In this document: positions 51,645-61,570 of the stretch, in pieces | Numbering within the stretch: the stretch's first letter is position 1 | Layout: each line of letters starts with the position of its first letter | Origin: Methanomicrobiales archaeon | GTDB lineage: Archaea > Halobacteriota > Methanomicrobia > Methanomicrobiales > JACTUA01 | Assembly (NCBI GenBank): GCA_029907705.1 | Contig: JARYLJ010000003.1 | Location: 1 to 64,000, forward strand | Direction: 5' to 3' | DNA length: 64,000 nt | The notes under the pieces: generated by a model | What the model was told of the DNA's origin: nothing | What the model saw: the letters and a program-made list of their open reading frames with translations, nothing else | The model's database searches: none | Position numbers and translations under genes: made by a program

Positions 51645-53213
51645 TCATCCGCATCTCGTCTGCGACTGTTCGCGGACGAATGAGTAGAGATAATAGGGCC
51701 CTCCCACCCCCTTTCCTGTGGAGCCCGATCCCTTCCACCCGCCGAAGGGTTGTGCGCCGGGCCAGGCGCCAGTGGTCGCCCCACCACGCCTGTTCGAGTA
51801 ACAGACCCCGAATTCGATCTCCCTGAAGAAGTATTCGAGCTCCGCCTCTTTTCGGGAGAAAATGCCTGCGGTGAGGCCATAATCGGTATCGTTCGCCTCC
51901 TTCACCGCCTCTTCGATGGTCTCGAATGTATCCACGATCAGGAATGGGACAAAGAGCTCCTCCCTGAACAGCCGGTGCCCTCTCGGTAGATGAATAACAA
52001 CCGTGGGTTCTGCATAATAACCATTTCCGAACTCTCCATGGGCGAGGACCTTCCCCCCTGCAGCAATCTCGCCACCCGCGCTCTCCGCCTCCGTCACCGC
52101 ATTGTGCAGCACGGCAAGTGCACGCTGATCGATGAGAGGTCCCATGAAGGTGTCCCTCTTTCGCGGATCCCCCACTCTGAGTGCATTGGTCATCTGCACC
52201 AGCCCTGCGAGGAACTCCGCTGCGATCTCCTCCTGCACATACACCCGGGAAGTGGCGCTGCACTTCTGCCCGCCGAAGCCGAATGCGCCGCGTACCACCC
52301 CTTCCATGGCCGCGTCCATGTCAGCCGACGCAGTCACGATGCAGGGGTTCTTGCTCCCCATCTCCAGCACGATGGGTCTTGGATGGCGCAACCTTTCCGC
52401 GATCCTGCGATAGAGCCACATCCCGGCGGCCCTCGAGCCTGTGAAGGCGATGCCTGCGAGTTCGTCCATGGAGACGACCGCCTCGCCAAAGGCTTCACCG
52501 GGGCCAGTGAAGAATGATAGGGCTTCCGGCGGGATACCGGCGCGGACGAATGACTCGTAGACTTTCAATCCGGAGAGGGGCGCCACGCTCGTGGGTTTCA
52601 GCAGGACGGTGTTGCCCGTCAGAAGGGCAGCGCCCGCCATCCCTGCCATAAGGGCGATGGGAAAATTGAACGGGGATATCACCGCCCATGCTCCATATGG
52701 ACGGAGGAGGCTGATCGGCACCTCCCCTGGCATGTCAGAGGCGAGAGGCCGAATAAACGCCTCCTCTCGTTCGTAGATACGGCAGTAATATCGGAGCATG
52801 TCCACCGCCTCCGCCACCTCGGCGAGCGCCTCTGTCCTCGTCTTCCCCACCTCGAGCGTAAGCAGTGCTGAAAGCTCGAAGCGATCCCTCCAGAATAGAT
52901 CTGCGGAACTCTCTATGGCGCTCAGACGCTCCTTCCAGTCCGTCCTCTGCCATCCGTGAAAACCTCTGTGCAGGCGCTTCAGGGCGTGCTGGGCGAGAGT
53001 GGCATCGCCTTTCTGGAATCTTCCGATCCGGATGCCCCTATCGATCGGTGACCATACATCGAATGCATCCCCGGCGACGATCGCTTTGCCATCTATCCAA
53101 ACAGGATGGACCTCTCCGAGTCCACCTTCTACCCTCGCGAGGGCATTTTCGTACGCGATATGCACCCCTTCGTCCGCGAACGCACTGGTGTATGTAATCT
53201 TCTCTCCCCTCAT
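51645..53213 (-). CDS. Aldehyde dehydrogenase (P5C dehydrogenase-like)
   Basis: ISPFNFPIALMAGM; FTGSRAAG; EMGSKNPCIV; FGFGGQKCSATSRVYV; NRRGGATTGAWPGAQPFGGWKGSG. Confidence 0.93.
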   Translation of the reverse strand: MRGEKITYTSAFADEGVHIAYENALARVEGGLGEVHPVWIDGKAIVAGDAFDVWSPIDRGIRIGRFQKGDATLAQHALKRLHRGFHGWQRTDWKERLSAIESSADLFWRDRFELSALLTLEVGKTRTEALAEVAEAVDMLRYYCRIYEREEAFIRPLASDMPGEVPISLLRPYGAWAVISPFNFPIALMAGMAGAALLTGNTVLLKPTSVAPLSGLKVYESFVRAGIPPEALSFFTGPGEAFGEAVVSMDELAGIAFTGSRAAGMWLYRRIAERLRHPRPIVLEMGSKNPCIVTASADMDAAMEGVVRGAFGFGGQKCSATSRVYVQEEIAAEFLAGLVQMTNALRVGDPRKRDTFMGPLIDQRALAVLHNAVTEAESAGGEIAAGGKVLAHGEFGNGYYAEPTVVIHLPRGHRLFREELFVPFLIVDTFETIEEAVKEANDTDYGLTAGIFSRKEAELEYFFREIEFGVCYSNRRGGATTGAWPGAQPFGGWKGSGSTGKGVGGPYYLYSFVREQSQTRCG

Positions 53214-53225
53214 GATCGACTCCTT

Positions 53226-54560
53226 TCAGTCATTTTTCGATACTCCTTCGCCCACCCGCGCCAGCGCCGAATCCAGGGTTTGGAGCGCGATGCCGATATC
53301 CCTTCTGCCAAGGATCAGAGGGGGTGAGAACCTGATCGCCGAGTATCCGGCAGAGAGAAATGTCACCCCCGACTCGAATGCGCCATGCAAGACCGCATTC
53401 CTCTCCGCGGTCGCCGGTTCTTTCGTATCGCGATCGAGCACAAGCTCCATCCCGCACATGAGCCCGAGACCCCTCACATCCCCCACGAGCGGATGCTTCC
53501 TCTTCAGCCTTTCGAGGCCCCGCAACAGCATTTTGCCCCTGTCAACCACACGTCTCGCGAAATCCGGTTCGCCCATGATCTCCAGCACCGCGAGCGCGGC
53601 GGCAGCGGCGATGTTGTTGCCGCCGAATGTGCTGGCGTGTGCACCCCTGGGCCAGCTCATCACCTCGTCCGAGGCCACGGTCACGCCCATGGGGATGCCC
53701 CCGCCGATTGCCTTTGCCAGACAGACGATGTCAGGCACCACGCCCGAATGCTCGCATGCGAGGAACCTGCCTGTCCGATAGCATCCCGACTGGACCTCAT
53801 CGGAGATGAGCAATATACCATATCTGTCGCAGATCCCCCGAAGCCTCTTCATGAACGAGAGGGGCGGAACGATGTAGCCACCTTCGCCCTGGACGGGTTC
53901 GACAACGATCGCGGCAACCTCCCTCGGGTCCACCTCACGCCTGAATATCTCCTCCTCGAGGTAGGCGACTGCGTCCAGGTCGCAGGTGGGGCCGCACCCC
54001 CGGGGTGGTCGGTACGGGTTCGCGTACGGGACATGAATCACGGGAAGAAAAGGCCCGAAGCGGGCCCGCTGCACCGTCTTTCCCGCGGTGAGCGAGAGGG
54101 CGCCGTAGGTCCTGCCATGGAAGCCCCCGAGGAACGAGATGAAAAAATTCCTGCCCGTATGGTGCCTGGCAAGTTTCATCGCCGCCTCCACCGACTCTGC
54201 CCCGGAGTTGGAGAGAGAGACCCGGTCCAGACCACGGGGGAGGAGTCTGACGAGCTCTTCGGCAAACCTGACAGGCAACTCGGAGCAGAAGTCGAGAAAG
54301 GCGCCATGCGAAAGCTGGCCCGCCTGCTCTCTGATCGCCTTCACCACCTTCGGGTGGTTCCAGCCAACATTCATGACCGAAATACCCGCGGTGAAGTCGA
54401 GGTAGCGGTTACCGTCCACATCCCAGAGGTTCATCCCCTTCGCCTTCTGAAGGACGAGGGGGTATTCACGGATCATGGACTGTGCGATGACTTTCGCGTC
54501 ACGTTCGAGGATCTGCCTGGCATTCGGTCCGGGTGGCTTGACCACGATTGCTGGCTCCAT
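53226..54560 (-). CDS. Class III aminotransferase (GABA/ornithine type)
   Basis: YLDFTAGISVMNVGWNHPKVV; LISDEVQSGCYRTGRFLACEHSGVVPDIVCLAKAIGGGIPMG. Confidence 0.93.
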   Translation of the reverse strand: MEPAIVVKPPGPNARQILERDAKVIAQSMIREYPLVLQKAKGMNLWDVDGNRYLDFTAGISVMNVGWNHPKVVKAIREQAGQLSHGAFLDFCSELPVRFAEELVRLLPRGLDRVSLSNSGAESVEAAMKLARHHTGRNFFISFLGGFHGRTYGALSLTAGKTVQRARFGPFLPVIHVPYANPYRPPRGCGPTCDLDAVAYLEEEIFRREVDPREVAAIVVEPVQGEGGYIVPPLSFMKRLRGICDRYGILLISDEVQSGCYRTGRFLACEHSGVVPDIVCLAKAIGGGIPMGVTVASDEVMSWPRGAHASTFGGNNIAAAAALAVLEIMGEPDFARRVVDRGKMLLRGLERLKRKHPLVGDVRGLGLMCGMELVLDRDTKEPATAERNAVLHGAFESGVTFLSAGYSAIRFSPPLILGRRDIGIALQTLDSALARVGEGVSKND

Positions 54561-54979
54561 GGGCGTACATTGGCCTCATCGTTCAAATAGATAGCGAGTT
54601 CTCGAACGAAAGGTGGGAGGTGGGGATATCCTCCCCCTTGCTGGCGTACAGTTGCCTCAAACCTCGGGGTGCGCAGGAGGACGTTCTTCCTTAAAACCTG
54701 CGCTGCCGCCGTATCGCTCCGTTTGCGTGCCGGAGAGGAGCTGTAACGGATCTGTGCATCCTCCTGCATGGTGCCTTCTCCAGTGAGCGGCTTTGTTGGG
54801 AGTGGTGATCACGAGAGATGGGAAAATACCAGAGGAATCCCATAGATCCATACCTTTCTTGACCGACATCCTCGTAGATGCGGAAAAAGTTCCACAATGA
54901 AGTGCCCCCACGAACGAGGGTGGGATGATGCAGAGAGGAATAGGATTATATCTCATGGGAGCAACCTCCTCCCTGCCGC

Positions 54980-55306
54980 ATGCAACATAAGAAAAAGGCC
55001 CGGCTGCTCAATGAGCTCCGCGTGTATTCGAGGAACCTGCTGAAGATCAGGACGGTCTCCTTCTGCAGAGAGGCACAGGACTTCCGGGAGATGATGAGAT
55101 CCAAACTCCTCGAGAAGGAGAGGGACCTGAGGGTCTGCCTGGTGGAGATCATGGAGGCGGCGGAACTCTGTCTGAAGAAGGCGGACCTGAAGAAGGATAC
55201 GACACTCTGTGAATACTTCAGGGCGGTCAGAGCGGACATCGCATTCATTCTCACCGCGATCGAGACCCTCCCCGGCAACAATGCAGGTCAGAGAGTTTCA
55301 GGTTGA
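54980..55306 (+). CDS. Hypothetical helical protein (108 aa)
   Basis: Intact ORF in an otherwise empty interval. Confidence 0.5.
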   Translation: MQHKKKARLLNELRVYSRNLLKIRTVSFCREAQDFREMMRSKLLEKERDLRVCLVEIMEAAELCLKKADLKKDTTLCEYFRAVRADIAFILTAIETLPGNNAGQRVSG

Positions 55307-55824
55307 TCGCGTTGTAACGTAAGGTGAGCGTGTCCCACAGATCCTGCATCACATCCCTGCATCTCGGATGTTTCCCCACGTGGTTTTTAATAAATTCCGG
55401 TCGAGCGAATGGTTGTGGATCTGACGGCGATTCCTGAGGTATAGAATCATCGGAGATCGGGACGTGGTGCTCACTGGAAGAGGTGATCATTCTGCCCTGG
55501 GTTCAGGGCTGAGGATGCATCGTTTGGTATCTGCCCTGTGCAGTTTCACTGCCATGCCCCCTTCCCGCGGCCGGCCAGATCCGGTGCCATGCCCTCTCCC
55601 CTCAACGATACGGTGAGGGGCGCCCTAAACCATATCCTTCTGAAATAACCCACGGGATACCTCAGTTGCAACGGGCAACTCTTCATCGGTGACCGGCGTG
55701 ATACCCTCTGCTTCCGTCATGGTGGAACGGTATTCAGAGGAGAGTACAATCCGTGGAGGCAGATTCCGGAATCGCCCATCTTCCACATTTTTATTATCTG
55801 TGCCGATCGATAGACTCTACACGC

Positions 55825-56268
55825 ATGCTGAAGAGACCAGCAATCGTGTTCAAAACGGTGAAGGAATGGAACCCCTTGGAGATCGTCCGGCTCTATCGCG
55901 CCGGTGGATGGTGGAGGGATGAATGGGATCCCTCCCGTCTTGCTGCCCTGATGCAGGGGAGTTTTTTCTTTGTTCTCGCCGTCGACGCCGACTCCGGTGA
56001 AGCGGTCGGGATGGGTAGGGCGATCTCGGATGGTGCGTCTGACGCATACATACAGGATGTGGTCGTGCTCCCTGAATTCAGGGGGCAGGGCATTGGTTGC
56101 CAGATCGTGGAGAGGCTGATCAGCCATCTCGAGGGGGCGGGGATAGGGTGGATCGCGGCGGTATCCAACCCTGATACCGAGGGATTTTACGAATCACTTG
56201 GTTTCAGGAGGATGATCGGTTTCGTTCCCATGCTCTACAGAGGTGCGGGTCATGATCTCCCGGTCTGA
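55825..56268 (+). CDS. GNAT-family N-acetyltransferase
   Basis: AYIQDVVVLPEFRGQGIGCQIVERLISHL; NPDTEGFYESLGFRR. Confidence 0.88.
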   Translation: MLKRPAIVFKTVKEWNPLEIVRLYRAGGWWRDEWDPSRLAALMQGSFFFVLAVDADSGEAVGMGRAISDGASDAYIQDVVVLPEFRGQGIGCQIVERLISHLEGAGIGWIAAVSNPDTEGFYESLGFRRMIGFVPMLYRGAGHDLPV

Positions 56269-57154
56269 TTTTTCAGCTGTGACCCTCGAAGAGAAGGAGT
56301 TCTTCGACCGGCACTTTGCCGTGTACCCGCAATCCCACAGCGACAACACCTTCACGAACATGGTCTGCTGGATGCACTATGCGAAGTACGAATTCGCCAG
56401 CTCGAGGGGAAGCGTCGTACTGTCCAGCACCATCGCGGGGGAGAGGAGGTATCGCTGCCCGATCGGCCCGCCCGACGGGGATCTCCTAGAGGAGGTGATA
56501 CAGCTGGCTGCACTCGAGGAGAGCGAGTACCCGTTCATGGTGATGGGAGAGGAGGACAGATCCCGTCTTTGCGAGTTCCATCCCGAAATCCCCCTCGTGG
56601 AGGCCCGTGACCTAGCGGATTACGTGTACAGGACCACGGATCTGGCGGAGCTGAGAGGCAGGAGGTATCAGAACATCAGGAAGGAGGTGAACAGGTTCAG
56701 GCAGAAATGCTCGTATGCGGTGGAAGAGATCGGAAGGGAGAACATCGCCGAGGTGGATGATTTCCTCCGCCGCTGGTGCGACTGGAGAGACTGCGACTCC
56801 TACCCCGTCCTTGCCGCAGAAGAAGAGGCCGTCCTCTTCGCGATCCGTCACTTCGCGAGGTTGAAACTCTCCGGGCTTTTGATCAGAGTGGATGGCGAGG
56901 TGGGAGCGATCTCCATCTTCGAGCCCCTGAACTGCGATACCATCGTGGTGCATTTCGAGAAGGGCCTGCCAGACTGCGAAGGTATTTACAAGGCGATCAA
57001 TATGGAGACGGCAATGAGGTTGAGGGAGAGGTACCCCTTCATCAACAGGGAGAGCGACCTTGGCATCATCGGTCTGAGGGTGGCGAAGGAGCGTTACCAC
57101 CCGGCGCACATGGTGCCAGTATACCTGGTGAGAGGGAGCGATCTCCCGCAATGA
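56243..57154 (+). CDS. DUF2156 / phosphatidylglycerol lysyltransferase C-terminal-like (GNAT-fold) protein
   Basis: RRYQNIRKEVNRFRQK; VVHFEKGLPDCEGIYKAINMETA; NRESDLGIIGLRVAKERYHPAHMVPVY. Confidence 0.8.
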   Translation: MRVMISRSDFSAVTLEEKEFFDRHFAVYPQSHSDNTFTNMVCWMHYAKYEFASSRGSVVLSSTIAGERRYRCPIGPPDGDLLEEVIQLAALEESEYPFMVMGEEDRSRLCEFHPEIPLVEARDLADYVYRTTDLAELRGRRYQNIRKEVNRFRQKCSYAVEEIGRENIAEVDDFLRRWCDWRDCDSYPVLAAEEEAVLFAIRHFARLKLSGLLIRVDGEVGAISIFEPLNCDTIVVHFEKGLPDCEGIYKAINMETAMRLRERYPFINRESDLGIIGLRVAKERYHPAHMVPVYLVRGSDLPQ

Positions 57155-57207
57155 GGTGGATATATGAGCACCGATTCCGACAGGAGAAAAATGAAGGAGA
57201 GTGGAGG

Positions 57208-58314
57208 ATGAAAAGCGATGTATTCTTCGCCGATATCCGTGCGAAAGGGGAGGGCGAGAATACAGGGAGCAAGATCGAGCGCCTCTTCAACAGAGCAGGC
57301 TTCGGCGATCTTATCGGAAAAGGAGACATCACCGCAATAAAGATGCATTTCGGCGAGATGGGCGGGGACTCTTTCGTGAGCCCCCTACATGTCCGGCATG
57401 TGGTCGACTTGGTCAGGGGTGCAGGGGGCATACCCTTCCTCACCGATACCGGGACCCTTTACAGGGGAAGCCGGTCGAATGCGGCAACGCATCTCGAGAC
57501 GGCGATCCGTCACGGATTCGACTATGTTGTCGTTGGCGCACCGGTGATCATCGCTGACGGACTCAGGGGTTCGAACTGGCGGGAGGTACCGGTGAAGGGC
57601 AAGCATTTCGAAAGAGTCAGGATTGCCGCCGACATCCTGGATGCATCGTGCATGATGGTGATCTCCCACTTCAAGGGTCACATGCTCGCAGGTTTCGGGG
57701 GTGCCTTGAAGAACCTGGCGATGGGTTGCGCACCCCCCGCCGGTAAGAGGGAACAGCATACGGCAAAGGCGTTCGTACATGCAGAGCGGTGCCTCGGGTG
57801 TGGTATGTGTGTCGAGTTCTGCCCTGCCGGTGCTGCGGTACTCGATGGTGGTGTATGTAGAATCGATCGGACGCGGTGCCTCGGTTGCGGCGATTGCATG
57901 CGCGCCTGCAGAGAGAATGCGATCGAATTCGACTGGGACGTGGAGATCGATCCCTTCCTCGAACGCATGGTCGAGTATGCGTGCGGTGCCATGACCGGGA
58001 AAGAGGGGCGCGTCGGTTTTTTGAACTTCCTTCTGAATATCACGCCGGACTGTGACTGCGTACCATGGAGCGACGCATCGATCGTGCCGAACATCGGTAT
58101 CCTCGCCTCCAGGGATCCGGTTGCGCTCGACCATGCATCCTACGACCTCGTGAACTCCAGCCGGGGAATCGGTGGAACAGCCCTCCTCTCCGGCCTCAGC
58201 GAAGGAGAGGACAAATTCAGGGGGATGTGGCCGCATACCAACGGTCTTCACCAGATCGAGTATGCGGAGGAGATGAGACTGGGATCGGCCTCCTACCGGT
58301 TGATCGAAGTCTGA
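57208..58314 (+). CDS. DUF362 family protein with 2x[4Fe-4S] ferredoxin domain
   Basis: CLGCGMCVEFCPAGA, CLGCGDCMRACRENA; ITAIKMHFGEMGG; start ATG at 57208 after ggagg. Confidence 0.9.
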   Translation: MKSDVFFADIRAKGEGENTGSKIERLFNRAGFGDLIGKGDITAIKMHFGEMGGDSFVSPLHVRHVVDLVRGAGGIPFLTDTGTLYRGSRSNAATHLETAIRHGFDYVVVGAPVIIADGLRGSNWREVPVKGKHFERVRIAADILDASCMMVISHFKGHMLAGFGGALKNLAMGCAPPAGKREQHTAKAFVHAERCLGCGMCVEFCPAGAAVLDGGVCRIDRTRCLGCGDCMRACRENAIEFDWDVEIDPFLERMVEYACGAMTGKEGRVGFLNFLLNITPDCDCVPWSDASIVPNIGILASRDPVALDHASYDLVNSSRGIGGTALLSGLSEGEDKFRGMWPHTNGLHQIEYAEEMRLGSASYRLIEV

Positions 58315-58317
58315 ATA

Positions 58318-58902
58318 TCAGTCCGCTTTCAGGCGCTTGAGAATCCAGGCGATGTTCTGCCCGAGCGACTGCATCGTTCTGATCCCCTCCTCATCCCTCT
58401 CCACATCTCCGGGCTTCCATCCGATGCCGATATTCCAGTAGGTGGAGCCGACCACGATCATCTGCCCGATCAGGAAGAAGTGATTGATTGTATCGAATGC
58501 ATGCATGCCTCCTGCCCTCCTCACGGCAACAACGGCCGCACCCACCTTTCTTCTGAAGAGGTCCCCATTCACCCTCGCCACCATGCCCGAGCGGTCGATG
58601 AACGCCTTCATCTCGGCGGATACATCCGAGAAATAGGTGGGTGAAGCGAGGATGATGCCATCCGACGCAGCCATCTTCTCGATGCAGCTGTTCACGATGT
58701 CGTTCCTGATGATGCACCTGCCGTCCAAGTTCTCCCTGCATTTCATGCAGGCCGTGCAGCCGCGGATCCTCTTTCCGGCAAACTGGACCATCTCGGTTCC
58801 GATCCCTTCCTGCTCCAGCTCCTGAAGGACGTATCTCACAAGCCTCGCCGTATTGCCATCCTTTCGTGCGCTGCCGTTGAATGCGATGACCTTCATATCC
58901 AT
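58318..58902 (-). CDS. Iron-sulfur flavoprotein / NADPH-dependent FMN reductase-like
   Basis: MDMKVIAFNGSARKDGNTARLV; CTACMKCRENLDGRC (CX2CX2CX7C); ILASPTYFSDVSAEMKAFIDRSG. Confidence 0.88.
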   Translation of the reverse strand: MDMKVIAFNGSARKDGNTARLVRYVLQELEQEGIGTEMVQFAGKRIRGCTACMKCRENLDGRCIIRNDIVNSCIEKMAASDGIILASPTYFSDVSAEMKAFIDRSGMVARVNGDLFRRKVGAAVVAVRRAGGMHAFDTINHFFLIGQMIVVGSTYWNIGIGWKPGDVERDEEGIRTMQSLGQNIAWILKRLKAD

Positions 58903-59051
58903 ACAGGAGAGAGGGCCGTTGATCAGTGATAAACCTGCAGTATCTGCCCTGTGCAACTGCGTCATTGATGACCAGCTGTGCAGAACGAATCCGCGAAACA
59001 GTTCAGATGGATTTAAATATCTGTTTGAGAAGAAGTACTCGTGTAGGACGA

Positions 59052-59149
59052 ATGACAGAAGAATCCAGCACGTCAAAAAATATTGCGATTCTGAACAGCT
59101 TCGGGTTCTTCTTCTTTAGTTAGGGGACCGAACAACGTTCGGTTCCCCT
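59052..59149 (+). promoter_or_regulatory. Candidate Phe-rich leader peptide and hairpin upstream of the symporter
   Basis: 23-codon ORF MTEESSTSKNIAILNSFGFFFFS* at 59052-59123, then inverted repeat aggggaccgaac-aac-gttcggttcccct at 59122-59149; TATA-like atttaaatat at about 59012. Confidence 0.45.
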
Positions 59150-59179
59150 GATATTGGCATTATACAGGCAGGAAAGATT

Positions 59180-59302
59180 ATGCTCGGTATCGACGATCCG
59201 CAAATCTGGCTTGGTTACCTCCTTGCGATAGGTTTCGCACTGTGGTGCCTGTTGTACGGACTGCTGAACTGGAACAGAGGGGAGGGCGGCGATGGCAGTT
59301 GA
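59180..59302 (+). CDS. Unlisted 40-aa symporter small accessory protein
   Basis: MLGIDDPQIWLGYLLAIGFALWCLLYGLLNWNRGEGGDGS*; single TM; overlaps the symporter ATG at 59292. Confidence 0.75.
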   Translation: MLGIDDPQIWLGYLLAIGFALWCLLYGLLNWNRGEGGDGS

Positions 59303-60857
59303 CACACTCGTCTTCGCAGCGATCACCATTGTCTACCTCGTGGTGACCATGGCTCTGGGTTACCTCGGGTACCGGCATACCCGGGAGACGGAGGACTACC
59401 TCGTCGCAGGACGCCGGATACATCCGGCCATCCTCGCCCTCTCTTACGGAGCGACGTTCATCAGCACTTCAGCGATCGTGGGGTTCGGAGGTGTCGCCGG
59501 ACAGCTGGGCATGGGTCTGATATGGCTGACGGTCTTCAACATCGGTGTGGGGATATTCATCGCTTTCGTCGTCTTCGGGACGAAGACACGTGAACTGGGA
59601 CAGCGGATGAAGGCACTCACCTTCCCGGACCTGATGGGGAAGGTATACAGATCCTCCTTCATGCAGTATGCAACAGCCGCGATCATCGTGATCGGTATGC
59701 CCCTGTACACCGCCGCCATCCTGATAGGCGGAGCGAGATTCATTGAGGAGACGCTCAGAATCGATTATAATCTTGCTCTTCTCGGCTTCGCCCTGATCGT
59801 CGCAATCTATGTCGTCCTCGGTGGACTCATCGCCGTGATGTACACCGATGCACTGCAGGGGAGCGTCATGCTCGTCGGTATGACGCTGCTCATCTTCCTC
59901 ACCTATATCACTCTGGGGGGTGTGGTGGAAGCACATTCTGCCCTCAATGCGATGAGCAATCTCGTGCCGGCGGCACTGAAGGCGGCCGGGCACACGGGAT
60001 GGACGAGCATGCCTGCGCTCGGTTCACCCATATGGTTCACTCTGGTCACCACGATGGTGCTGGGGGTGGGCATCGGCGTGCTGGCACAGCCGCAGCTGAT
60101 CGTCCGTTTCATGACCGTGAAGGACCGGCGTTCGCTGAACCGTGCGGTCTTCGTCGGCGGCCCCTTCATTCTGATGATGACGGGCGTTGCCTTCACTGTC
60201 GGTGCGCTGACCAACGTATACTTCTATACAAACAGGAATATGACCGCTCTCGAGGTCGCGGGGGGTAACGTGGACAAGATCATCCCCGCGTACATCAACA
60301 GCGTAATGCCCGATATCTTCATCGTCATATTCATGCTCGCCCTCCTTGCGGCGGCGATGTCAACCCTTTCCTCCCTGTTCCACACGATGGGAACCGCGCT
60401 CGGCTACGATATCTGGGTCTATACGAGCGAGGGCAGGCCCTCTCTGGGTGCGAGCCAGCGGGGGATTGTGCTGATGATCCTCGTGAGTGTGCTTCTCGCC
60501 TACGTGATGCCGGGGGGTATCATCGCGAGGGCGACGGCGATGTTCATGGGCCTCTGCGCATCCGCATTTCTACCCGCGTTTGCATACGGCCTCTACGCGA
60601 AGAATCCCTCCACATTGCCGGCAAGGGTGAGCCTGATCACCGGTAGCCTCGTGTGGTTCCTGTATACCGTGCTCGTTCACAAGGCTGAATCCGAGATCCT
60701 CGGGATCTCGAAGGCGCTCTTCGGGACGGTGAGCATCCTGCCGATGCCCTGGCCGGTCGTCGATCCGCTCATCGTCGCGCTCCCCGCCTCCATACTGGCC
60801 CTTCTCATCGGGATACAGGTGGGAAAAGAAGGCAGGAGTGGGCGGATTCCGCAATAA
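59292..60857 (+). CDS. Sodium:solute symporter family transporter
   Basis: 13+ TM helices; ETEDYLVAGRRIHPAILALSYGATFISTSAIVGFGG. Confidence 0.93.
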   Translation: MAVDTLVFAAITIVYLVVTMALGYLGYRHTRETEDYLVAGRRIHPAILALSYGATFISTSAIVGFGGVAGQLGMGLIWLTVFNIGVGIFIAFVVFGTKTRELGQRMKALTFPDLMGKVYRSSFMQYATAAIIVIGMPLYTAAILIGGARFIEETLRIDYNLALLGFALIVAIYVVLGGLIAVMYTDALQGSVMLVGMTLLIFLTYITLGGVVEAHSALNAMSNLVPAALKAAGHTGWTSMPALGSPIWFTLVTTMVLGVGIGVLAQPQLIVRFMTVKDRRSLNRAVFVGGPFILMMTGVAFTVGALTNVYFYTNRNMTALEVAGGNVDKIIPAYINSVMPDIFIVIFMLALLAAAMSTLSSLFHTMGTALGYDIWVYTSEGRPSLGASQRGIVLMILVSVLLAYVMPGGIIARATAMFMGLCASAFLPAFAYGLYAKNPSTLPARVSLITGSLVWFLYTVLVHKAESEILGISKALFGTVSILPMPWPVVDPLIVALPASILALLIGIQVGKEGRSGRIPQ

Positions 60858-61219
60858 AACCCCATTTGCGATGCAGGCAGCCTGTGGTCCGATATCGGGG
60901 CGGGAGGAGTGATCGACCCTATTCGGGTCACGATTCAACCGCCCCTGACTCCTTTTCATGGTATGCCAGTACATGCCCCCGAGGCGCCGGCGACCCGCAT
61001 ATGGGATGGCCTGTCGACGGTTCACACGGATTGAGGTTGAATTATGCAGGGGTACCCATGACGATACCTGAGAAAACACCGTCCGCGACGTTCATGCCTA
61101 ACCCATGGTCGATGAGGCTTCTTTCGCCATACGTGCCATCCCCTCACTGCTTCATCCGGAGCAGGACGACAAATAACGGAAACCGCCAGTTATTTTTATC
61201 CTGACCGAAAGTCTGATCT

Positions 61220-61570
61220 ATGGATCTCCTGTCGATGAAATGCACACCGCTGCAGCCCAGCACCCAGCCCCTGACGAGAAAGGAGATCAAGGCATTGATG
61301 CCGCAGATCCCTGACTGGTCGCTCGACGAGGGGCACTTGGTGACCAGGTACGACTGCAGGGATTTTGCTGAATGCATCAGAATCTTCGGCGAGGTGATCG
61401 CCATCGCGATGGAAGAGGGGCATTTCCCCGATATATGCATCAGCCGGTCGCGTTACGTGGATGTCCTTCTCTATACATACGCGATCGGTGGCCTCTCGCT
61501 GAACGACTTTATTCTCGCCGCCAGGATCTCCGGGCGCACGCGGAGAGATCCTGGTGCATCAGCCCTTTAA
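61220..61570 (+). CDS. phhB: 4a-hydroxytetrahydrobiopterin (pterin-4a-carbinolamine) dehydratase
   Basis: IPDWSLDEGHLVTRYDCRDFAECIRIFGEVIAIAMEEGHFPDICISRSRYVDVLLYTYAIGGLSLNDFILAARI. Confidence 0.9.
   Translation: MDLLSMKCTPLQPSTQPLTRKEIKALMPQIPDWSLDEGHLVTRYDCRDFAECIRIFGEVIAIAMEEGHFPDICISRSRYVDVLLYTYAIGGLSLNDFILAARISGRTRRDPGASAL

Noticed and set aside
56776-57207. N-terminal extension of ORF 56776..58314
   Set aside because: Overlaps the DUF2156 gene in another frame; the DUF362 protein starts at 57208.
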